The position numbers and the translations under genes were made by a program. A stretch of DNA of 37,355 nt from Micromonospora sp. BL4 (GTDB taxonomy: Bacteria; Actinomycetota; Actinomycetes; Mycobacteriales; Micromonosporaceae), in assembly GCF_003667505.1 (NCBI RefSeq), contig NZ_RCVJ01000097.1:1-37355 (forward strand). The letters are read 5' to 3'. Positions 8,509 to 18,077 of the stretch are shown here, in pieces. Under the pieces are notes generated by a model, which saw nothing but the letters and a program-made list of their open reading frames with translations, was not told the DNA's origin and ran no database searches. Numbering within the stretch: the first letter of the stretch is position 1; every line of letters begins with the position of its first letter.

Positions 8509-8958
8509 ATGATCCTCGTGGAACGCAGTGCGCACGTGGCGGCGCCGGTGGAAGTGGTCTGGGACGTCGTACAGCGGGCTGAGCAGTTGCCGGCCTGGCT
8601 GGCGGGGGTCCGTGCGGCCGAAGTGCTCTCGGGGGAGGGCTTCGGCCGGCGGCAGCTGGTCCAGGCGGGGCGCGGCTCGGCGCACGAGGCCGAGGTGATC
8701 GCCTATCAGGAGCCGACTCTGATCGGCTGGCGGGAACGGGCCAAGGGCGCGGGCGCCCGCGCGGAGGCGCGCACCGAAATCTACGTCCAGCTCACTCCGG
8801 ACGAGGAGGAGGAGGGCGGGACCATCGTGCGGCTCATCGTGGTCCGCTGGCCGGCCGGCCCGGTCAAGGCGGCCCTGCTGCGCCTCGGACTGCGTCGGGT
8901 CGGCGCCGACCTGGAGGACTCGCTGGCCCGGCTCACCGACCTGGCCGCCGTCGGCTGA
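8509..8958 (+). CDS. SRPBCC (START-like) family protein
   Basis: 149-residue protein of the SRPBCC/polyketide-cyclase-like fold. The N-terminal VERSAHVAAPVEVVWDVV is the typical first strand and helix. It is followed by the LPAWLAGVRAAEVL segment, a beta-rich middle, and a long C-terminal helix (ADLEDSLARLTDLAA). The fold forms a hydrophobic ligand pocket. The ligand and reaction are unknown, and many actinobacterial members are uncharacterised. The ATG at 8509 follows GGAGGAAG at a good distance; an upstream in-frame start at 8479 lacks one. It is divergent from the beta-glucosidase gene over 187 bp. Confidence 0.85.
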   Translation: MILVERSAHVAAPVEVVWDVVQRAEQLPAWLAGVRAAEVLSGEGFGRRQLVQAGRGSAHEAEVIAYQEPTLIGWRERAKGAGARAEARTEIYVQLTPDEEEEGGTIVRLIVVRWPAGPVKAALLRLGLRRVGADLEDSLARLTDLAAVG

Positions 8959-8987
8959 TCCGCCGAGTTCACGGCGTCACCCGCCCC

Positions 8988-9030
8988 GGCGGTGGCCCCC
9001 GGGTCCCCGCCAGGGACCCCGGACCGCCGC
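8988..9030 (+). terminator. Hairpin after the SRPBCC gene
   Basis: A perfect 7-bp stem (GGGTCCC at 9001-9007, GGGACCC at 9013-9019) with a 5-nt loop lies inside an outer GGCGGT/ACCGCC pairing. It follows the stop at 8958 by about 30 nt. There is no U-run, so the terminator call is tentative. Confidence 0.45.
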
Positions 9031-9094
9031 CGCCCTCATCTCACCGCCGTCCGCCCGGTCGGTCGGGAGTGCGGGGCAAGGGTGCGGGTGCACC

Positions 9095-9124
9095 AAAAAG
9101 GGCCCGGCGCACCGCGCCGGGCCC
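9095..9124 (-). terminator. Rho-independent terminator of aceE
   Basis: On the minus strand a perfect 11-bp GC stem (GGGCCCGGCGC with GCGCCGGGCCC, 3-nt loop) is followed directly by TTTTT. It lies 19-48 nt past the aceE stop. The plus-strand reading ends in TTCCTT, so it may also stop opposing transcription. Confidence 0.9.
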
Positions 9125-9142
9125 TTCCTTGGTCGTGCTGGA

Positions 9143-11881
9143 TCAGCTGTCGCCGCCGGTCTCGCCGACCGGGGCGGCGTTCACGTCGTCGATCGCGTAC
9201 TTCTTGGCGGCCTCGGCCGGCACGGTCGCCGCGACCGCGCCGCTGCGGGCGAGCTGCCGCAGCGTGGCGACCACGATCGACTCGGCGTCGACGTGGAAGT
9301 GCCGGCGCAGCGCGTGCCGGGTGTCAGACATGCCGTAGCCGTCGGTGCCGAGCGACGTGTAGTCGCCGGGAACCCAGCGGGCGATCAGGTCCGGCACCGC
9401 GCGCATCCAGTCGCTGACCGCGACCTTCGGCCCGTCGGCGTCGGCCAGCTTCTGCTGGACGTACGGCACCTTCGCCTCGGCGCCCGGGTTGAGCAGGTTG
9501 AACTCCTCGCACTCCACCGCGTCGCGGCGCAGCTCGGTCCAGGAGGTCACCGACCAGACGTCGGCGGCCACCCCCCAGTCCTGGGCGAGCAGCTGCTGGG
9601 CCTTGAGCGCCCACTGCATGCCGGTGCCCGAGGCGAGCACGTTGGCCTTCGGGCCGTCGACCTGCGGTGCCGGCGAGTAGCGGTAGATGCCCTTGAGCAG
9701 GCCCTCCACGTCCACCCCGGCCGGCTCCGCCGGCTGAAGGATCGGCTCGTTGTAGACCGTCAGGTAGTAGAGGACGTTCTCCTGCGCGTCCCCGTACATC
9801 CGGTGCAGGCCGTTCTCCATGATGTGCGCGATCTCGAAGGAGAACGCCGGGTCGTACGCGACCACCGCCGGGTTGGTGGCGGCGATCAGCAGCGAGTGGC
9901 CGTCCTCGTGCTGGAGGCCCTCACCGTTGAGCGTCGTCCGTCCCGCGGTCGCGCCGAGCAGGAAGCCCCGCGCCATCTGGTCCGCCGCCGCCCACAGCCC
10001 GTCGGCGGTCCGCTGGAACCCGAACATCGAGTAGAAGATGTACATCGGGATCATCGGCTCGTCGTGCGTGGCGTACGACGAGCCCGCGGCGGTGAACGAG
10101 GCGACCGAGCCGGCCTCGTTGATCCCCTCGTGCAGGATCTGCCCGGTCGTCGACTCCTTGTACGACAGGAACAGCTCCCGGTCGACGGAGGTGTAGCGCT
10201 GGCCGTGCGGCGAGTAGATCTTCGCGGTCGGGAAGATCGAGTCGAGGCCGAACGTGCGCGCCTCGTCGGGGATGATCGGCACCCAGCGCTTGCCGAACTC
10301 CTTGTCCTTCATGATGTCCTTGAGCAGGCGGACGAAGGCCATGGTGGTGGCCACCTTCTGCTTGCCCGAGCCGCGCTTGACGTCGGCGAACCGTTCCGGG
10401 CCGGGGATGGTCAGCCGCTTGGTGCTGCTCCGCCGGGACGGCAGGTAGCCGCCGAGCTGCTCGCGCCGCTCCTTGAGGTACGCCAGCTCCTCGGACTTCT
10501 CGCCCGGGTGGTAGTACGGCGGCAGGTAGGGGTTCTCCTCCAGCGCCGAGTCCGGAATGTCCAGGTAGAGGCGGTCGCGGAAGGTCTTCAAGTCCTCCAG
10601 CGTCAGCTTCTTCATCTGGTGGGTCGCGTTACGGCCCTCGAAGTGCGAGCCGAGCGTCCAGCCCTTGATCGTCTTCGCCAGGATGACGGTGGGCTGACCA
10701 GTGTGCTCGGTGGCCGCCTTGTAGGCCGCGTAGAGCTTGCGGTAGTCGTGCCCACCCCGCTTGAGGTTCCAGATCTCGTCGTCGCTCAGCGGCTCGACCA
10801 TCTTGCGCGTGCGCGGGTCGCGGCCGAAGAAGTGCTCCCGCACGTACGCGCCGGACTCCGCCTTGTAGGTCTGGTAGTCGCCGTCGGTCGTGGTGTTCAT
10901 GAGGTTGACCAGCGCGCCGTCGGTGTCGGCGGCGAGCAGCGGGTCCCACTCCCGGCCCCAGACCACCTTGATGACGTTCCAGCCGGCGCCCCGGAAGAAC
11001 GCCTCCAGCTCCTGCATCACCTTGCCGTTGCCGCGGACGGGACCGTCCAGACGCTGGAGGTTGCAGTTGATCACGAAGGTGAGGTTGTCGAGCTCCTCGC
11101 GGGCGGCCACGCCGATGGCGCCCAGCGTCTCCGGCTCGTCCATCTCACCGTCGCCGAGGAACGCCCAGACGTGCTGCTGCGACGTGTCCTTGATGCCGCG
11201 GTGCTGCAGGTACCGGTTGAACCGGGCCTGGTAGATCGCGTTCAGGCCACCGAGGCCCATCGAGACGGTGGGGAACTCCCAGAAGTCCGGCATCAACCGC
11301 GGGTGCGGGTACGAGGGCAGCCCACCACCCGGGTGTGACAGCTCCTGCCGGAACCCGTCGAGCTGGTGCTCGCTGAGCCGCCCCTCCAGGAACGCGCGCG
11401 CGTACATACCGGGGGAAGCGTGACCCTGGTAGTAGATCTGGTCGCCGCCGCCCGGGTGGTTCTTGCCCCGGAAGAAGTGGTTGAAGCCCACCTCGTAGAG
11501 CGACGCCGAGCTGGCGAAGGTGGAGATGTGCCCGCCGACACCGATCTCCGGGCGCTGCGCCCGGTGCACCAGCATCGCGGCGTTCCACCGGACGTAGGCC
11601 CGGATCCGCCGCTCGACGTGCTCGTCGCCCGGGAACCACGGCTCGCGCTCCGGAGTGATGGTGTTGATGTAGTCGGTGGTGGTCAGGGGCGGAACCCCGA
11701 CCTGGCGTTCGCGAGCCCGCTCCAGCAGGCGCAGCATGACGTAACGGGCGCGTTTGGCACCTCGCTCGTCAATGACACCATCAAGCGACTCGACCCATTC
11801 GCTGGTCTCTTCAGGGTCGATGTCCGGAAGCTGGCTCGGTAGGCCGTCGCTGATCACCGGGCGCTTGCGTTCCGTAGCCAC
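9143..11881 (-). CDS. aceE: Pyruvate dehydrogenase E1 component, homodimeric type
   Basis: 912-residue thiamine-diphosphate enzyme that decarboxylates pyruvate and acetylates the lipoyl E2 of the pyruvate dehydrogenase complex. The length is normal for AceE. The N-terminal segment around [37 protein letters not shown], the ThDP/Mg motif GDGEMDEPE followed by [17 protein letters not shown], and a C-terminal transketolase-like domain are all in place. The start is a GTG at 11881 with GAGGGAA about 6 nt upstream. It is a single-gene unit closed by a strong terminator; E2 and E3 genes are not in the window. In mycobacteria aceE lies next to the DUF3052 and ahpE genes (known synteny). Here that trio is split by about 5.6 kb. 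Confidence 0.97.
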   Translation of the reverse strand: MATERKRPVISDGLPSQLPDIDPEETSEWVESLDGVIDERGAKRARYVMLRLLERARERQVGVPPLTTTDYINTITPEREPWFPGDEHVERRIRAYVRWNAAMLVHRAQRPEIGVGGHISTFASSASLYEVGFNHFFRGKNHPGGGDQIYYQGHASPGMYARAFLEGRLSEHQLDGFRQELSHPGGGLPSYPHPRLMPDFWEFPTVSMGLGGLNAIYQARFNRYLQHRGIKDTSQQHVWAFLGDGEMDEPETLGAIGVAAREELDNLTFVINCNLQRLDGPVRGNGKVMQELEAFFRGAGWNVIKVVWGREWDPLLAADTDGALVNLMNTTTDGDYQTYKAESGAYVREHFFGRDPRTRKMVEPLSDDEIWNLKRGGHDYRKLYAAYKAATEHTGQPTVILAKTIKGWTLGSHFEGRNATHQMKKLTLEDLKTFRDRLYLDIPDSALEENPYLPPYYHPGEKSEELAYLKERREQLGGYLPSRRSSTKRLTIPGPERFADVKRGSGKQKVATTMAFVRLLKDIMKDKEFGKRWVPIIPDEARTFGLDSIFPTAKIYSPHGQRYTSVDRELFLSYKESTTGQILHEGINEAGSVASFTAAGSSYATHDEPMIPMYIFYSMFGFQRTADGLWAAADQMARGFLLGATAGRTTLNGEGLQHEDGHSLLIAATNPAVVAYDPAFSFEIAHIMENGLHRMYGDAQENVLYYLTVYNEPILQPAEPAGVDVEGLLKGIYRYSPAPQVDGPKANVLASGTGMQWALKAQQLLAQDWGVAADVWSVTSWTELRRDAVECEEFNLLNPGAEAKVPYVQQKLADADGPKVAVSDWMRAVPDLIARWVPGDYTSLGTDGYGMSDTRHALRRHFHVDAESIVVATLRQLARSGAVAATVPAEAAKKYAIDDVNAAPVGETGGDS

Positions 11882-12102
11882 AGGCGTTCCCTCGGTTGTG
11901 TGTGGGATAGGTCTCTAGCGCCATCCTGCCCCCTGGTGGCACCCGTCGTCACGTCTAGGTCCCCTCGACGCGATGAGCGACACAGATACCCGCCGGTAAC
12001 TTAGCGCTACGAGCACCGGGGTCGGCCGATCATGCGACGGCCGGAGGCGAGGGTGACTCCGCCGGGGTGACGGTGGCGACGGCTCCCGAGCCGGCGCTGG
12101 GG

Positions 12103-12108
12103 CAGAAT
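12103..12108 (+). promoter_or_regulatory. Candidate -10 for the YjbQ-family gene
   Basis: CAGAAT lies 7 nt before the second in-frame ATG (12116) of the YjbQ-family gene. It would give a leaderless mRNA starting at MRSDV. No clear -35 is seen. Confidence 0.3.
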
Positions 12109-12520
12109 GCGACGTATGCGCAGTGACGTGATCACCGTCCAGACCGGGTCCCGACCGGCCGTCCGGGACATCACCGCCGAGGCCCAGGGGTTCGTCTCCA
12201 GCGAGGGCGACGGCCTGCTGCACGTCTTCGTGCCGCACGCCACCGCCGGACTGGCGATCATCGAGACCGGCTCCGGTTCCGACGACGACCTGCTCACCGC
12301 CCTGGACGCGCTGCTCCCCACCGACGACCGCTGGCGGCACCGGCACGGCTCGCCCGGCCACGGCCGGGACCACGTGCTGCCGGCGTTCGTCCCGCCGTAC
12401 GCCACGCTGCCGGTGCTCGGGGGCCGGCTGGCGCTGGGCACCTGGCAGTCGCTCTGCCTGGTCGACACCAACGGCGACAACCCGACCCGCCAGGTCCGCT
12501 TCTCCTTCCTCCCCGCCTGA
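12107..12520 (+). CDS. YjbQ/UPF0047 family protein
   Basis: 137 residues as drawn, or 134 if the ATG at 12116 is used; no convincing ribosome binding site separates the two. Family signatures are intact: HVFVPHATAGLAI, SPGHGRDHVLPAFVPPYATLPV and LGTWQSLCLVDTNGDNPTRQV, with the conserved His residues that line the trimer active site. Databases label the family secondary thiamine-phosphate synthase because an E. coli member complemented a thiE defect. Its normal reaction is not settled, so I do not assign one. It stands alone between aceE (divergent) and the phosphatase (convergent). Confidence 0.9.
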   Translation: MRRMRSDVITVQTGSRPAVRDITAEAQGFVSSEGDGLLHVFVPHATAGLAIIETGSGSDDDLLTALDALLPTDDRWRHRHGSPGHGRDHVLPAFVPPYATLPVLGGRLALGTWQSLCLVDTNGDNPTRQVRFSFLPA

Positions 12521-12536
12521 CGCGCCTGCTGCCACC

Positions 12537-12613
12537 GGATCCGCGCGACACCCCGGACGACGCCGCCTCACCACGTGGCCGAGGCAGCACGTTCCCTGAT
12601 GTCGCGCGGATCC
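12537..12613. terminator. Nested inverted repeat between convergent genes
   Basis: Perfect 14-bp arms (GGATCCGCGCGACA at 12537-12550, its complement at 12600-12613) enclose an inner stem GCCTC/GAGGC around the palindrome CCACGTGG. It lies between genes ending at 12520 and 12627. A bidirectional terminator is likely. Confidence 0.6.
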
Positions 12614-12626
12614 TGGCGTCGGCAGG

Positions 12627-14276
12627 TTACGGGCGGACAGTCTCCTGCTGGACGGTCTGCTGGCCGGCGTCCGCGTACGGCGCGGCGGCGCGGGCAGCCG
12701 ACTGGACCGGGTTGTCCGCCGTCTGGTGCAGGCCGGGCACGCGGTCCTCGATCACGAACGAGGCCCGGGTGTACGCGGGCGCGCCCGGCCGACTCACGTG
12801 CGGCAGCACGTCGAAGTCGGCGGAGAGCTGCCCCGGGGTGATCGTGGTGCGCACGTACCCCCGCAGGTTGTTCTGGAAGCGCAGGTGCGGGTTGAAGCCG
12901 AACCACGGGTGCGACCCGGACGCCGAGTCCGCGCCGTCGCCGCCCGAGGTGATCGAGGAGCAGACCAGTTCGGTGCCGACGGTGCGCGAGGTCGGATCGG
13001 CGTAGTCGAGCTTCAGGTCGCTGGCCCAGTGCGCGTGCACGTCGCCGGTCAGCACCACCGGGTTGCGTACCCCGGCGGCCAGCCAGCCCCGGGTGATCCG
13101 GTCCCGGGAGGCGACGTAGCCGTCCCAGGCGTCCATGCTGGTGACGGTGAGCGGGCCGGCGTTGTTGTCCCGCTGGGCGAAGAACACCTGCTGGCCCAGG
13201 ATGTCCCAGCGGGCGTCCGAGCGGCGGAAGCCGTCCAGCAGCCACGCCTCCTGCTCCGCGCCGGTGATGGACCGGGCGGGGTCGGAGGCCGCCGGGCAGG
13301 CGTCATAGCCGTCGCCACAGGCCTGGTCGTCGCGGTACTGCCGGGTGTCGAGCATGTGGAAGGTGGCCAGCCGTCCCCAGCGGACCCGCCGGTAGAGCTG
13401 CATGTCGATGCCGCGCGGGATCGAGGTGCGCCGCAGCGGCATGTTCTCGTAGTACGCCTGGAATGCCGCCGCCCGCCGGGCGGGGAACTCCGGGTCCGGC
13501 GCCTCCGGCACCTCGTCGGCCCAGTTGTTCTCCACCTCGTGGTCGTCGAAGACGACCACCCACGGCGCCACCGCGTGCGCCGCCTGCAGGTCAGCGTCGG
13601 TCTTGTACTGGGCGTGCCGCTGCCGGTAGTTGGCCAGCGTCCGGGTCTCCGGCCCCTCGTGGTCACGCGGGTTGCCACCCGGGACGGTGTACGTGTCCGG
13701 CGCGTACTCGTACTGGTAGTCGCCCAGGTGCAGGATCAGCTCCGGCTCGGTCTCGGCCAGCCGCCGGTAGGCGGTGAAGTAGCCGTGCTCGTACTGGGAG
13801 CAGGAGGCGAAGCCCATCGCCAGCGCGGCGGGCATGGTCCACGGCGCCGGGGCGGTGCGGGTGCGCCCGACCGACGAGAGGTGCCGCTCGGCGCGGAACC
13901 GGTAGAAGTACTCCCGGCCGGGCAGCAGGCCGGCCAGCTCCACGTGCACGCTGTGCGCCGAGCGGGTGCGGGCGACGGCGACGCCGCGCCGCACGATGTG
14001 CCGGAATCGCTCGTCGGCGGCCAGCTCCCAGTGCACCGGCACGTCGCGGTCCGGCATGCCGCCGAGGCCGTCCTCGGCGAGCGGCTGCGGAGCCAGTCGG
14101 GTCCACAGCACGAACCCCTCGTGATCCGGGTCGCCGGAGGCCACGCCGAGGGTGAACGGGTAGGCCAACGGCCGGCGGGCCGCCGCCGCGCCGGCCGCCA
14201 CCGGCAGCCCGGTGACCGCGCCGGCGGCGCCGAGGGCGGCGCCGGACAGCAGGATGGTACGTCGGGACAGTGACAT
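12627..14276 (-). CDS. phoD: Alkaline phosphatase D (PhoD), Tat-exported
   Basis: 549-residue secreted phosphodiesterase/phosphomonoesterase of the PhoD family, a Fe/Ca-dependent enzyme used in phosphate scavenging. The N-terminus is a Tat signal, SLSRRTILLSGAALG (Arg5-Arg6), with cleavage expected near AAGAAAA. The N-terminal PhoD domain (about 38-135) carries FTLGVASGDP and YFYRF. The metal-binding core has HLGDYQYEYA, VVFDDHEVENNW and VVLTGDVHAHWASDL. The ATG at 14276 follows GGGGAGG. Minus-strand sequence at 14322-14350 contains two 11-nt units resembling PhoP-binding direct repeats (GTCACC-like), which would suit phosphate control. Confidence 0.94.
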   Translation of the reverse strand: MSLSRRTILLSGAALGAAGAVTGLPVAAGAAAARRPLAYPFTLGVASGDPDHEGFVLWTRLAPQPLAEDGLGGMPDRDVPVHWELAADERFRHIVRRGVAVARTRSAHSVHVELAGLLPGREYFYRFRAERHLSSVGRTRTAPAPWTMPAALAMGFASCSQYEHGYFTAYRRLAETEPELILHLGDYQYEYAPDTYTVPGGNPRDHEGPETRTLANYRQRHAQYKTDADLQAAHAVAPWVVVFDDHEVENNWADEVPEAPDPEFPARRAAAFQAYYENMPLRRTSIPRGIDMQLYRRVRWGRLATFHMLDTRQYRDDQACGDGYDACPAASDPARSITGAEQEAWLLDGFRRSDARWDILGQQVFFAQRDNNAGPLTVTSMDAWDGYVASRDRITRGWLAAGVRNPVVLTGDVHAHWASDLKLDYADPTSRTVGTELVCSSITSGGDGADSASGSHPWFGFNPHLRFQNNLRGYVRTTITPGQLSADFDVLPHVSRPGAPAYTRASFVIEDRVPGLHQTADNPVQSAARAAAPYADAGQQTVQQETVRP

Positions 14277-14321
14277 GAATCCTCCCCAGAGTCCGATTTC
14301 TCGTGACTCCGGGAGCCTCGC

Positions 14322-14350
14322 GAGCCCTGATGACCGGGAGGTGACGGCGA
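14322..14350 (-). promoter_or_regulatory. Possible PHO box upstream of phoD
   Basis: Two adjacent 11-nt units, GTCACCTCCCG and GTCATCAGGGC, read toward phoD about 50-70 nt before its start. Streptomyces PhoP binds 11-nt direct repeats with a GTTCACC-like core. The match is partial (the T after G is missing in both). Confidence 0.3.
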
Positions 14351-14462
14351 GTGCCCCGGCTCGTCACCGGCAGCCGAACACCGATCATCGCGGTCGATCC
14401 GGCCGGGCCGCGGGCCAGCGTGACCCGGCCTGATCTTGGAGCTGGGCGGCCGGCCCCGTGCG

Positions 14463-14468
14463 TACGAT
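14463..14468 (+). promoter_or_regulatory. Candidate -10 of a leaderless marR-type promoter
   Basis: TACGAT ends 6 nt before the GTG at 14475, the spacing expected when transcription starts at the start codon. Confidence 0.5.
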
Positions 14469-14474
14469 GTGGCC

Positions 14475-14954
14475 GTGGCGCAGGAGGTCGTTCCCGCAGC
14501 GGGCGGGCCGGTGGACCGGGCCGGCCTGGCCGCCGACGTGGTACGCCGGATGGCGCACGTGACCGCCGCCCTGCGGCACCGGCAGGGCGCCGCGTTCACC
14601 GAGCTGGGGCTCACCCCGGCGGCGGCCCGGGCGCTGCACGAGCTGGACCCGGACCGGCCGCTGCCGGCCCGCGACCTCGCCGAGCGGCTGGGTTGTGACC
14701 GGTCGAACGTGACCGCGCTGGTCGACAAGCTGGAGCAGGCCGGCCTGGTCGAGCGCCGCACCGACCCCACCGACCGGCGGCAGAAGACGCTGGTGGTGAC
14801 CGGGCAGGGCCGGGGCGTGCGGGATCGGGTGACCGAGGTGATGTCCGACTCCCGACTCCTGGCCGGGCTGACCGACCGGGAGCTGGGCACCCTGCGCGAC
14901 CTGGTGTGGAAGGTGTCCGACGAGGGCTGGCCGGAGCCGTGCGGGCCGGAATGA
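14475..14954 (+). CDS. MarR-family transcriptional regulator
   Basis: 159 residues with a winged helix-turn-helix. The recognition region is [30 protein letters not shown], followed by the wing [15 protein letters not shown]; the dimerisation helices lie at both ends. The length is normal for MarR. The GTG at 14475 was chosen because a TACGAT -10 precedes it by 6 nt; a TTG at 14436 would add 13 residues without homology. It is divergent from phoD (198-bp spacer) and lies 63 bp ahead of the E1 alpha/beta gene in the same direction. Either could be its target, along with its own promoter. The effector is unknown. Confidence 0.9.
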   Translation: MAQEVVPAAGGPVDRAGLAADVVRRMAHVTAALRHRQGAAFTELGLTPAAARALHELDPDRPLPARDLAERLGCDRSNVTALVDKLEQAGLVERRTDPTDRRQKTLVVTGQGRGVRDRVTEVMSDSRLLAGLTDRELGTLRDLVWKVSDEGWPEPCGPE

Positions 14955-15003
14955 GCCGAGGGGTCCTCGCCGTGTCCCGCTGGGCGACCAGGGCTTGCGT
15001 CGG

Positions 15004-15009
15004 TAATGC
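15004..15009 (+). promoter_or_regulatory. Candidate -10 for the E1 alpha/beta gene
   Basis: TAATGC lies 8 nt before the GTG at 15018. It overlaps the alternative ATG at 15006, which argues for the GTG as the true, leaderless start. Confidence 0.45.
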
Positions 15010-15017
15010 TGGGCGGC

Positions 15018-17435
15018 GTGACCACCCCGCAAGATCTCGACGACCGGTTCCGGGAGACGCTGGCGGCGCTGCCCGCCGCCGAGCGGCGGCGTGACCCCGC
15101 CGACCCGGTCACCGACGACGCCCCGCTGACCGGCGCGCAACTGCTGGACCTGTTCGACGCGCAGGTGACCAGCCGGCAGCTCGACCTGGCCGGCCGCTGG
15201 CTGCGCAGCTTCGGGGAGGGCTTCTACACCATCGGCTCGGCCGGGCACGAGGGCAACGCGGCGGTCGCCGCCGCGCTGCGCCCCACCGATCCGGCGCTGC
15301 TGCACTACCGCTCGGGCGCCTTCTACTGCGTGCGCGCCGCCCAGACCGTCGCCGACGCGGCGCCCGTCGCCGACCCGCCGCCGCCGGCGGAGCTTGCCGA
15401 GCCGGCCGAGCCGGCCGAGCCCGAACCGGACGGCTCCGTGCCGCCCGCCGGCGCGTTCGCGGCGTACGCGGACGCGGCCCGGGACGTGCTGCGCGGGATG
15501 GTCGCCTCCAGCCAGGAGCCGATCGCCGGGGGCCGGCACAAGGTGTTCGGCCGGGCCGACCTGGCCGTCGTGCCGACCACCTCCACCATCGCCTCGCACC
15601 TGCCGCGGGCGGTCGGGATGGGACTCGCCGTGGAGCGGCTGCGCCGGCTGGACAGCGCCGGGCGGCGCACCGGCGCCGGGGTGCGGGTCGGCAGCGGTGG
15701 CGGCGCCGAGCATGCCCCGTGGCCACCGGACGCCATCGTGGTCTGTTCGTTCGGCGACGCCTCGGTGAACCACGCCAGCGCCACCGCTGCCTTCAACACC
15801 GCCGGCTGGTACGACCACGCCGGGCTGCGCATCCCGGTGCTCTTCGTCTGCGAGGACAACGGGCTGGGCATCAGCGTCCGCTCCCCGGAGGGCTGGGTGG
15901 AGGCGACGCTGCGGGCAAAGCCGGGCATCCGCTACCTGGCCGCCGACGGGGCGGACCCGGTGCAGGCGTACGCGGTGGCGGCGGAGGCGGCGGCCTGGGT
16001 ACGCCGGCACCGGCGCCCGGCCGTGCTGCACCTGCGCACCGTCCGGTTGATGGGGCACGCCGGAGCGGACGCGGAGTCGGCGTACCGCAGCCCGTCGGAA
16101 CTCGCCGCGGACCTGGACCGGGACCCGCTGGCCGCCACCGCCCGGCTGCTCGTCGACGCCGGGATGGCGACGGGCGAGGAGCTGTTGGCCCGGTACGACG
16201 AGACCGGCTGGCAGGTGCGCCGGCTCGCTGAGGAGGTGCTGGGCGAGCCGAAGCTGGCCTCCGCGGCCGACGTGGTGTCCGCGCTCGCGCCCCGCCGGCC
16301 GGTACGGGTCGCGCGGGCGGTGGCCGACGCGGCGGCCCGGGCCAGCGGGCCCGGCGCGGGCGCCCGCGCGGAGGCGTTCGGGGGCAAGCCGCCGGAGCTG
16401 GTCGGCCCGCTGACCCTCGCGCAGAGCATCAACGCGGCGCTCGCCGACGGGCTGCTCGACCACCCGCAGATGGCGGTCTTCGGCGAGGACGTGGCCGCCA
16501 AGGGCGGCGTGTACGGGGTGACCAAGGGGCTGCGCGACCGTTTCGGGCCGGCTCGGGTCTTCGACACCCTGCTCGACGAGACCTCGGTGCTCGGGTTGGG
16601 CCTGGGCGCCGGGCTGGCCGGGATGCTGCCGGTGCCGGAGATCCAGTACCTGGCGTACCTGCACAACGCCGAGGACCAGCTGCGCGGCGAGGCGGCCACC
16701 ATGCAGTTCTTCTCCCAGGGCGCGTTCCGCAACCCGATGGTGGTGCGGGTGGCCGGGCTCGCGTACCAGGAGGGGTTCGGCGGGCACTTCCACAACGACA
16801 ACTCGGTGGCCGTACTCCGGGATGTGCCCGGCCTGGTGGTCGCGGTGCCGGCGCGGCCGGACGACGCCGCGCCCATGCTGCGGACCTGCCTGGCCAGCGC
16901 GGCGGTCGACGGCAGCGTCTGCGTGTTCCTGGAGCCGATCGCGCTCTACCACAACCGTGACCTGTACGCCGAGGGCGACGGGGAGTGGCTGGCCGGGTAT
17001 CCGGAGCCGGGCGCCTGGGTGGCCGGGCACGTGCCGATCGGCCGGGCCCGGGTCTACCGGGTCGGTTCGGCCGACGACCTGACAATCATCACCTTCGGTA
17101 ACGGGGTGCGGATGTCGCTGCGGGCCGCGGCCGTCCTCGCCGAGGAGGGGGTGGGCACCCGGGTGGTGGACCTGCGCTGGCTGGCCCCGCTGCCGGTGGC
17201 CGACATCATCCGGGAGGCCTCGGCGACCGGCCGGGTGCTGGTGGTGGACGAGACACGCCGGTCCGGCGGGGTCGGCGAAGGGGTGATCGCCGCGCTGGTC
17301 GACGCCGGATATGTGGGTGCGGCGCGACGAGTAGCCGGAGTTGACTCGTTTGTACCATTAGGTCCGGCAGCACGTCAGGTTCTGGTCTCCGAGGAAGCCA
17401 TTACCGACGGTGCCCGTACGCTGCTGGCACGGTAA
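15018..17435 (+). CDS. Fused alpha/beta E1 component of a 2-oxoacid dehydrogenase
   Basis: About 805 residues: an E1-alpha domain (about 30-400) joined to an E1-beta domain (about 460-805) by an Ala-rich linker, in the manner of ThDP-dependent branched-chain or pyruvate-type 2-oxoacid dehydrogenases. The alpha half has [19 protein letters not shown], the ThDP site [12 protein letters not shown] (Ala replacing the usual second Gly) and [11 protein letters not shown]. The beta half has [18 protein letters not shown] and [11 protein letters not shown]. An acidic Pro/Ala-rich insertion with [11 protein letters not shown] lies at about residues 112-141. The substrate (branched-chain 2-oxoacids, pyruvate or another) cannot be decided; no E2 or E3 gene is nearby, so it must dock to an E2 encoded elsewhere. 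The start is the GTG at 15018; the ATG at 15006 would add four residues. A MarR gene lies just upstream. Confidence 0.9.
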   Translation: MTTPQDLDDRFRETLAALPAAERRRDPADPVTDDAPLTGAQLLDLFDAQVTSRQLDLAGRWLRSFGEGFYTIGSAGHEGNAAVAAALRPTDPALLHYRSGAFYCVRAAQTVADAAPVADPPPPAELAEPAEPAEPEPDGSVPPAGAFAAYADAARDVLRGMVASSQEPIAGGRHKVFGRADLAVVPTTSTIASHLPRAVGMGLAVERLRRLDSAGRRTGAGVRVGSGGGAEHAPWPPDAIVVCSFGDASVNHASATAAFNTAGWYDHAGLRIPVLFVCEDNGLGISVRSPEGWVEATLRAKPGIRYLAADGADPVQAYAVAAEAAAWVRRHRRPAVLHLRTVRLMGHAGADAESAYRSPSELAADLDRDPLAATARLLVDAGMATGEELLARYDETGWQVRRLAEEVLGEPKLASAADVVSALAPRRPVRVARAVADAAARASGPGAGARAEAFGGKPPELVGPLTLAQSINAALADGLLDHPQMAVFGEDVAAKGGVYGVTKGLRDRFGPARVFDTLLDETSVLGLGLGAGLAGMLPVPEIQYLAYLHNAEDQLRGEAATMQFFSQGAFRNPMVVRVAGLAYQEGFGGHFHNDNSVAVLRDVPGLVVAVPARPDDAAPMLRTCLASAAVDGSVCVFLEPIALYHNRDLYAEGDGEWLAGYPEPGAWVAGHVPIGRARVYRVGSADDLTIITFGNGVRMSLRAAAVLAEEGVGTRVVDLRWLAPLPVADIIREASATGRVLVVDETRRSGGVGEGVIAALVDAGYVGAARRVAGVDSFVPLGPAARQVLVSEEAITDGARTLLAR

Positions 17436-17548
17436 ATTCCGTTCCACCCGGTGCGCCACTTGCGCGCGGACGCACAACTGTGTGGACTTTGCCTGACGGC
17501 GTCGGTTCCGGCGCCGCGAGCAGGGACGAGATGAGGAGGCACGCGACA

Positions 17549-17986
17549 GTGAGCGCGACCGCTGGTCAGGCCGCCGACGGGGTACGCAGCCTGGCGGACC
17601 GGTTCGGGATCGAACCGGGGATGGTCGTCATGGAGATGGGGTACGACGACGACGTCGACCAGGATCTCCGGGACGCCCTGACCGACCGCTGTGGAGATCT
17701 GGTCGACGAGGACACCGACGAGGTGGTCGACGCGGTGCTGGTCTGGTACCGCGACGGCGACGGTGACCTCTTCGAGCTTCTCGTCGACGCCCTCGGCCCG
17801 CTGGCCGACAACGGGGTCGTCTGGCTGCTCACGCCCAAGGCCGGGCGTGACGGGCACGTCGAGCCGAGCGAGGTCGCGGAGTCCGCGCCCACCGCCGGCC
17901 TTCAGCAGACCTCCACCGTCAACGCCGGCCGGGACTGGAGCGGCGCCCGCCTGGTGCTGCGCCGAGGGGCCAAGGCCAAGAAGTAG
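17549..17986 (+). CDS. DUF3052 family protein
   Basis: 145 residues, cytoplasmic and acidic. It is of the DUF3052 type found in actinobacteria next to ahpE (Rv2239c in M. tuberculosis, from memory). The conserved core reads GVRSLADRFGIEPGMVVMEMGYDDDVD, DAVLVWYRDGDGDL and LADNGVVWLLTPKAGRDGHVEPSEV. It ends in a basic KAKK tail. GAGGAGG lies 9 nt before the GTG at 17549, which sets the start; the ATG at 17531 overlaps that ribosome binding site. The function is unknown. Its conserved position before a peroxiredoxin gene hints at a redox link, but that is inference. Confidence 0.92.
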   Translation: MSATAGQAADGVRSLADRFGIEPGMVVMEMGYDDDVDQDLRDALTDRCGDLVDEDTDEVVDAVLVWYRDGDGDLFELLVDALGPLADNGVVWLLTPKAGRDGHVEPSEVAESAPTAGLQQTSTVNAGRDWSGARLVLRRGAKAKK

Positions 17987-18010
17987 CCCGACACTCGTTC
18001 CCCTCGCGCG

Positions 18011-18032
18011 CCCGGCGGTCCGCGCCGCCGGG
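18011..18032 (+). terminator. GC hairpin between DUF3052 gene and ahpE
   Basis: Perfect 8-bp stem (CCCGGCGG with CCGCCGGG) with a 6-nt loop, 24 nt past the DUF3052 stop and 46 nt before ahpE. No U-run follows. It could reduce read-through or mark an mRNA processing site. Confidence 0.4.
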
Positions 18033-18077
18033 TGTGGCAGGCTCGTGCCGTCCCCTGACTCGACCCGAGGAGTTCGC

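Noticed and set aside
14385..17030. Open frame of about 880 codons on the minus strand opposite the marR and E1 genes
   Set aside because: Low-complexity antisense of two genes with intact families.
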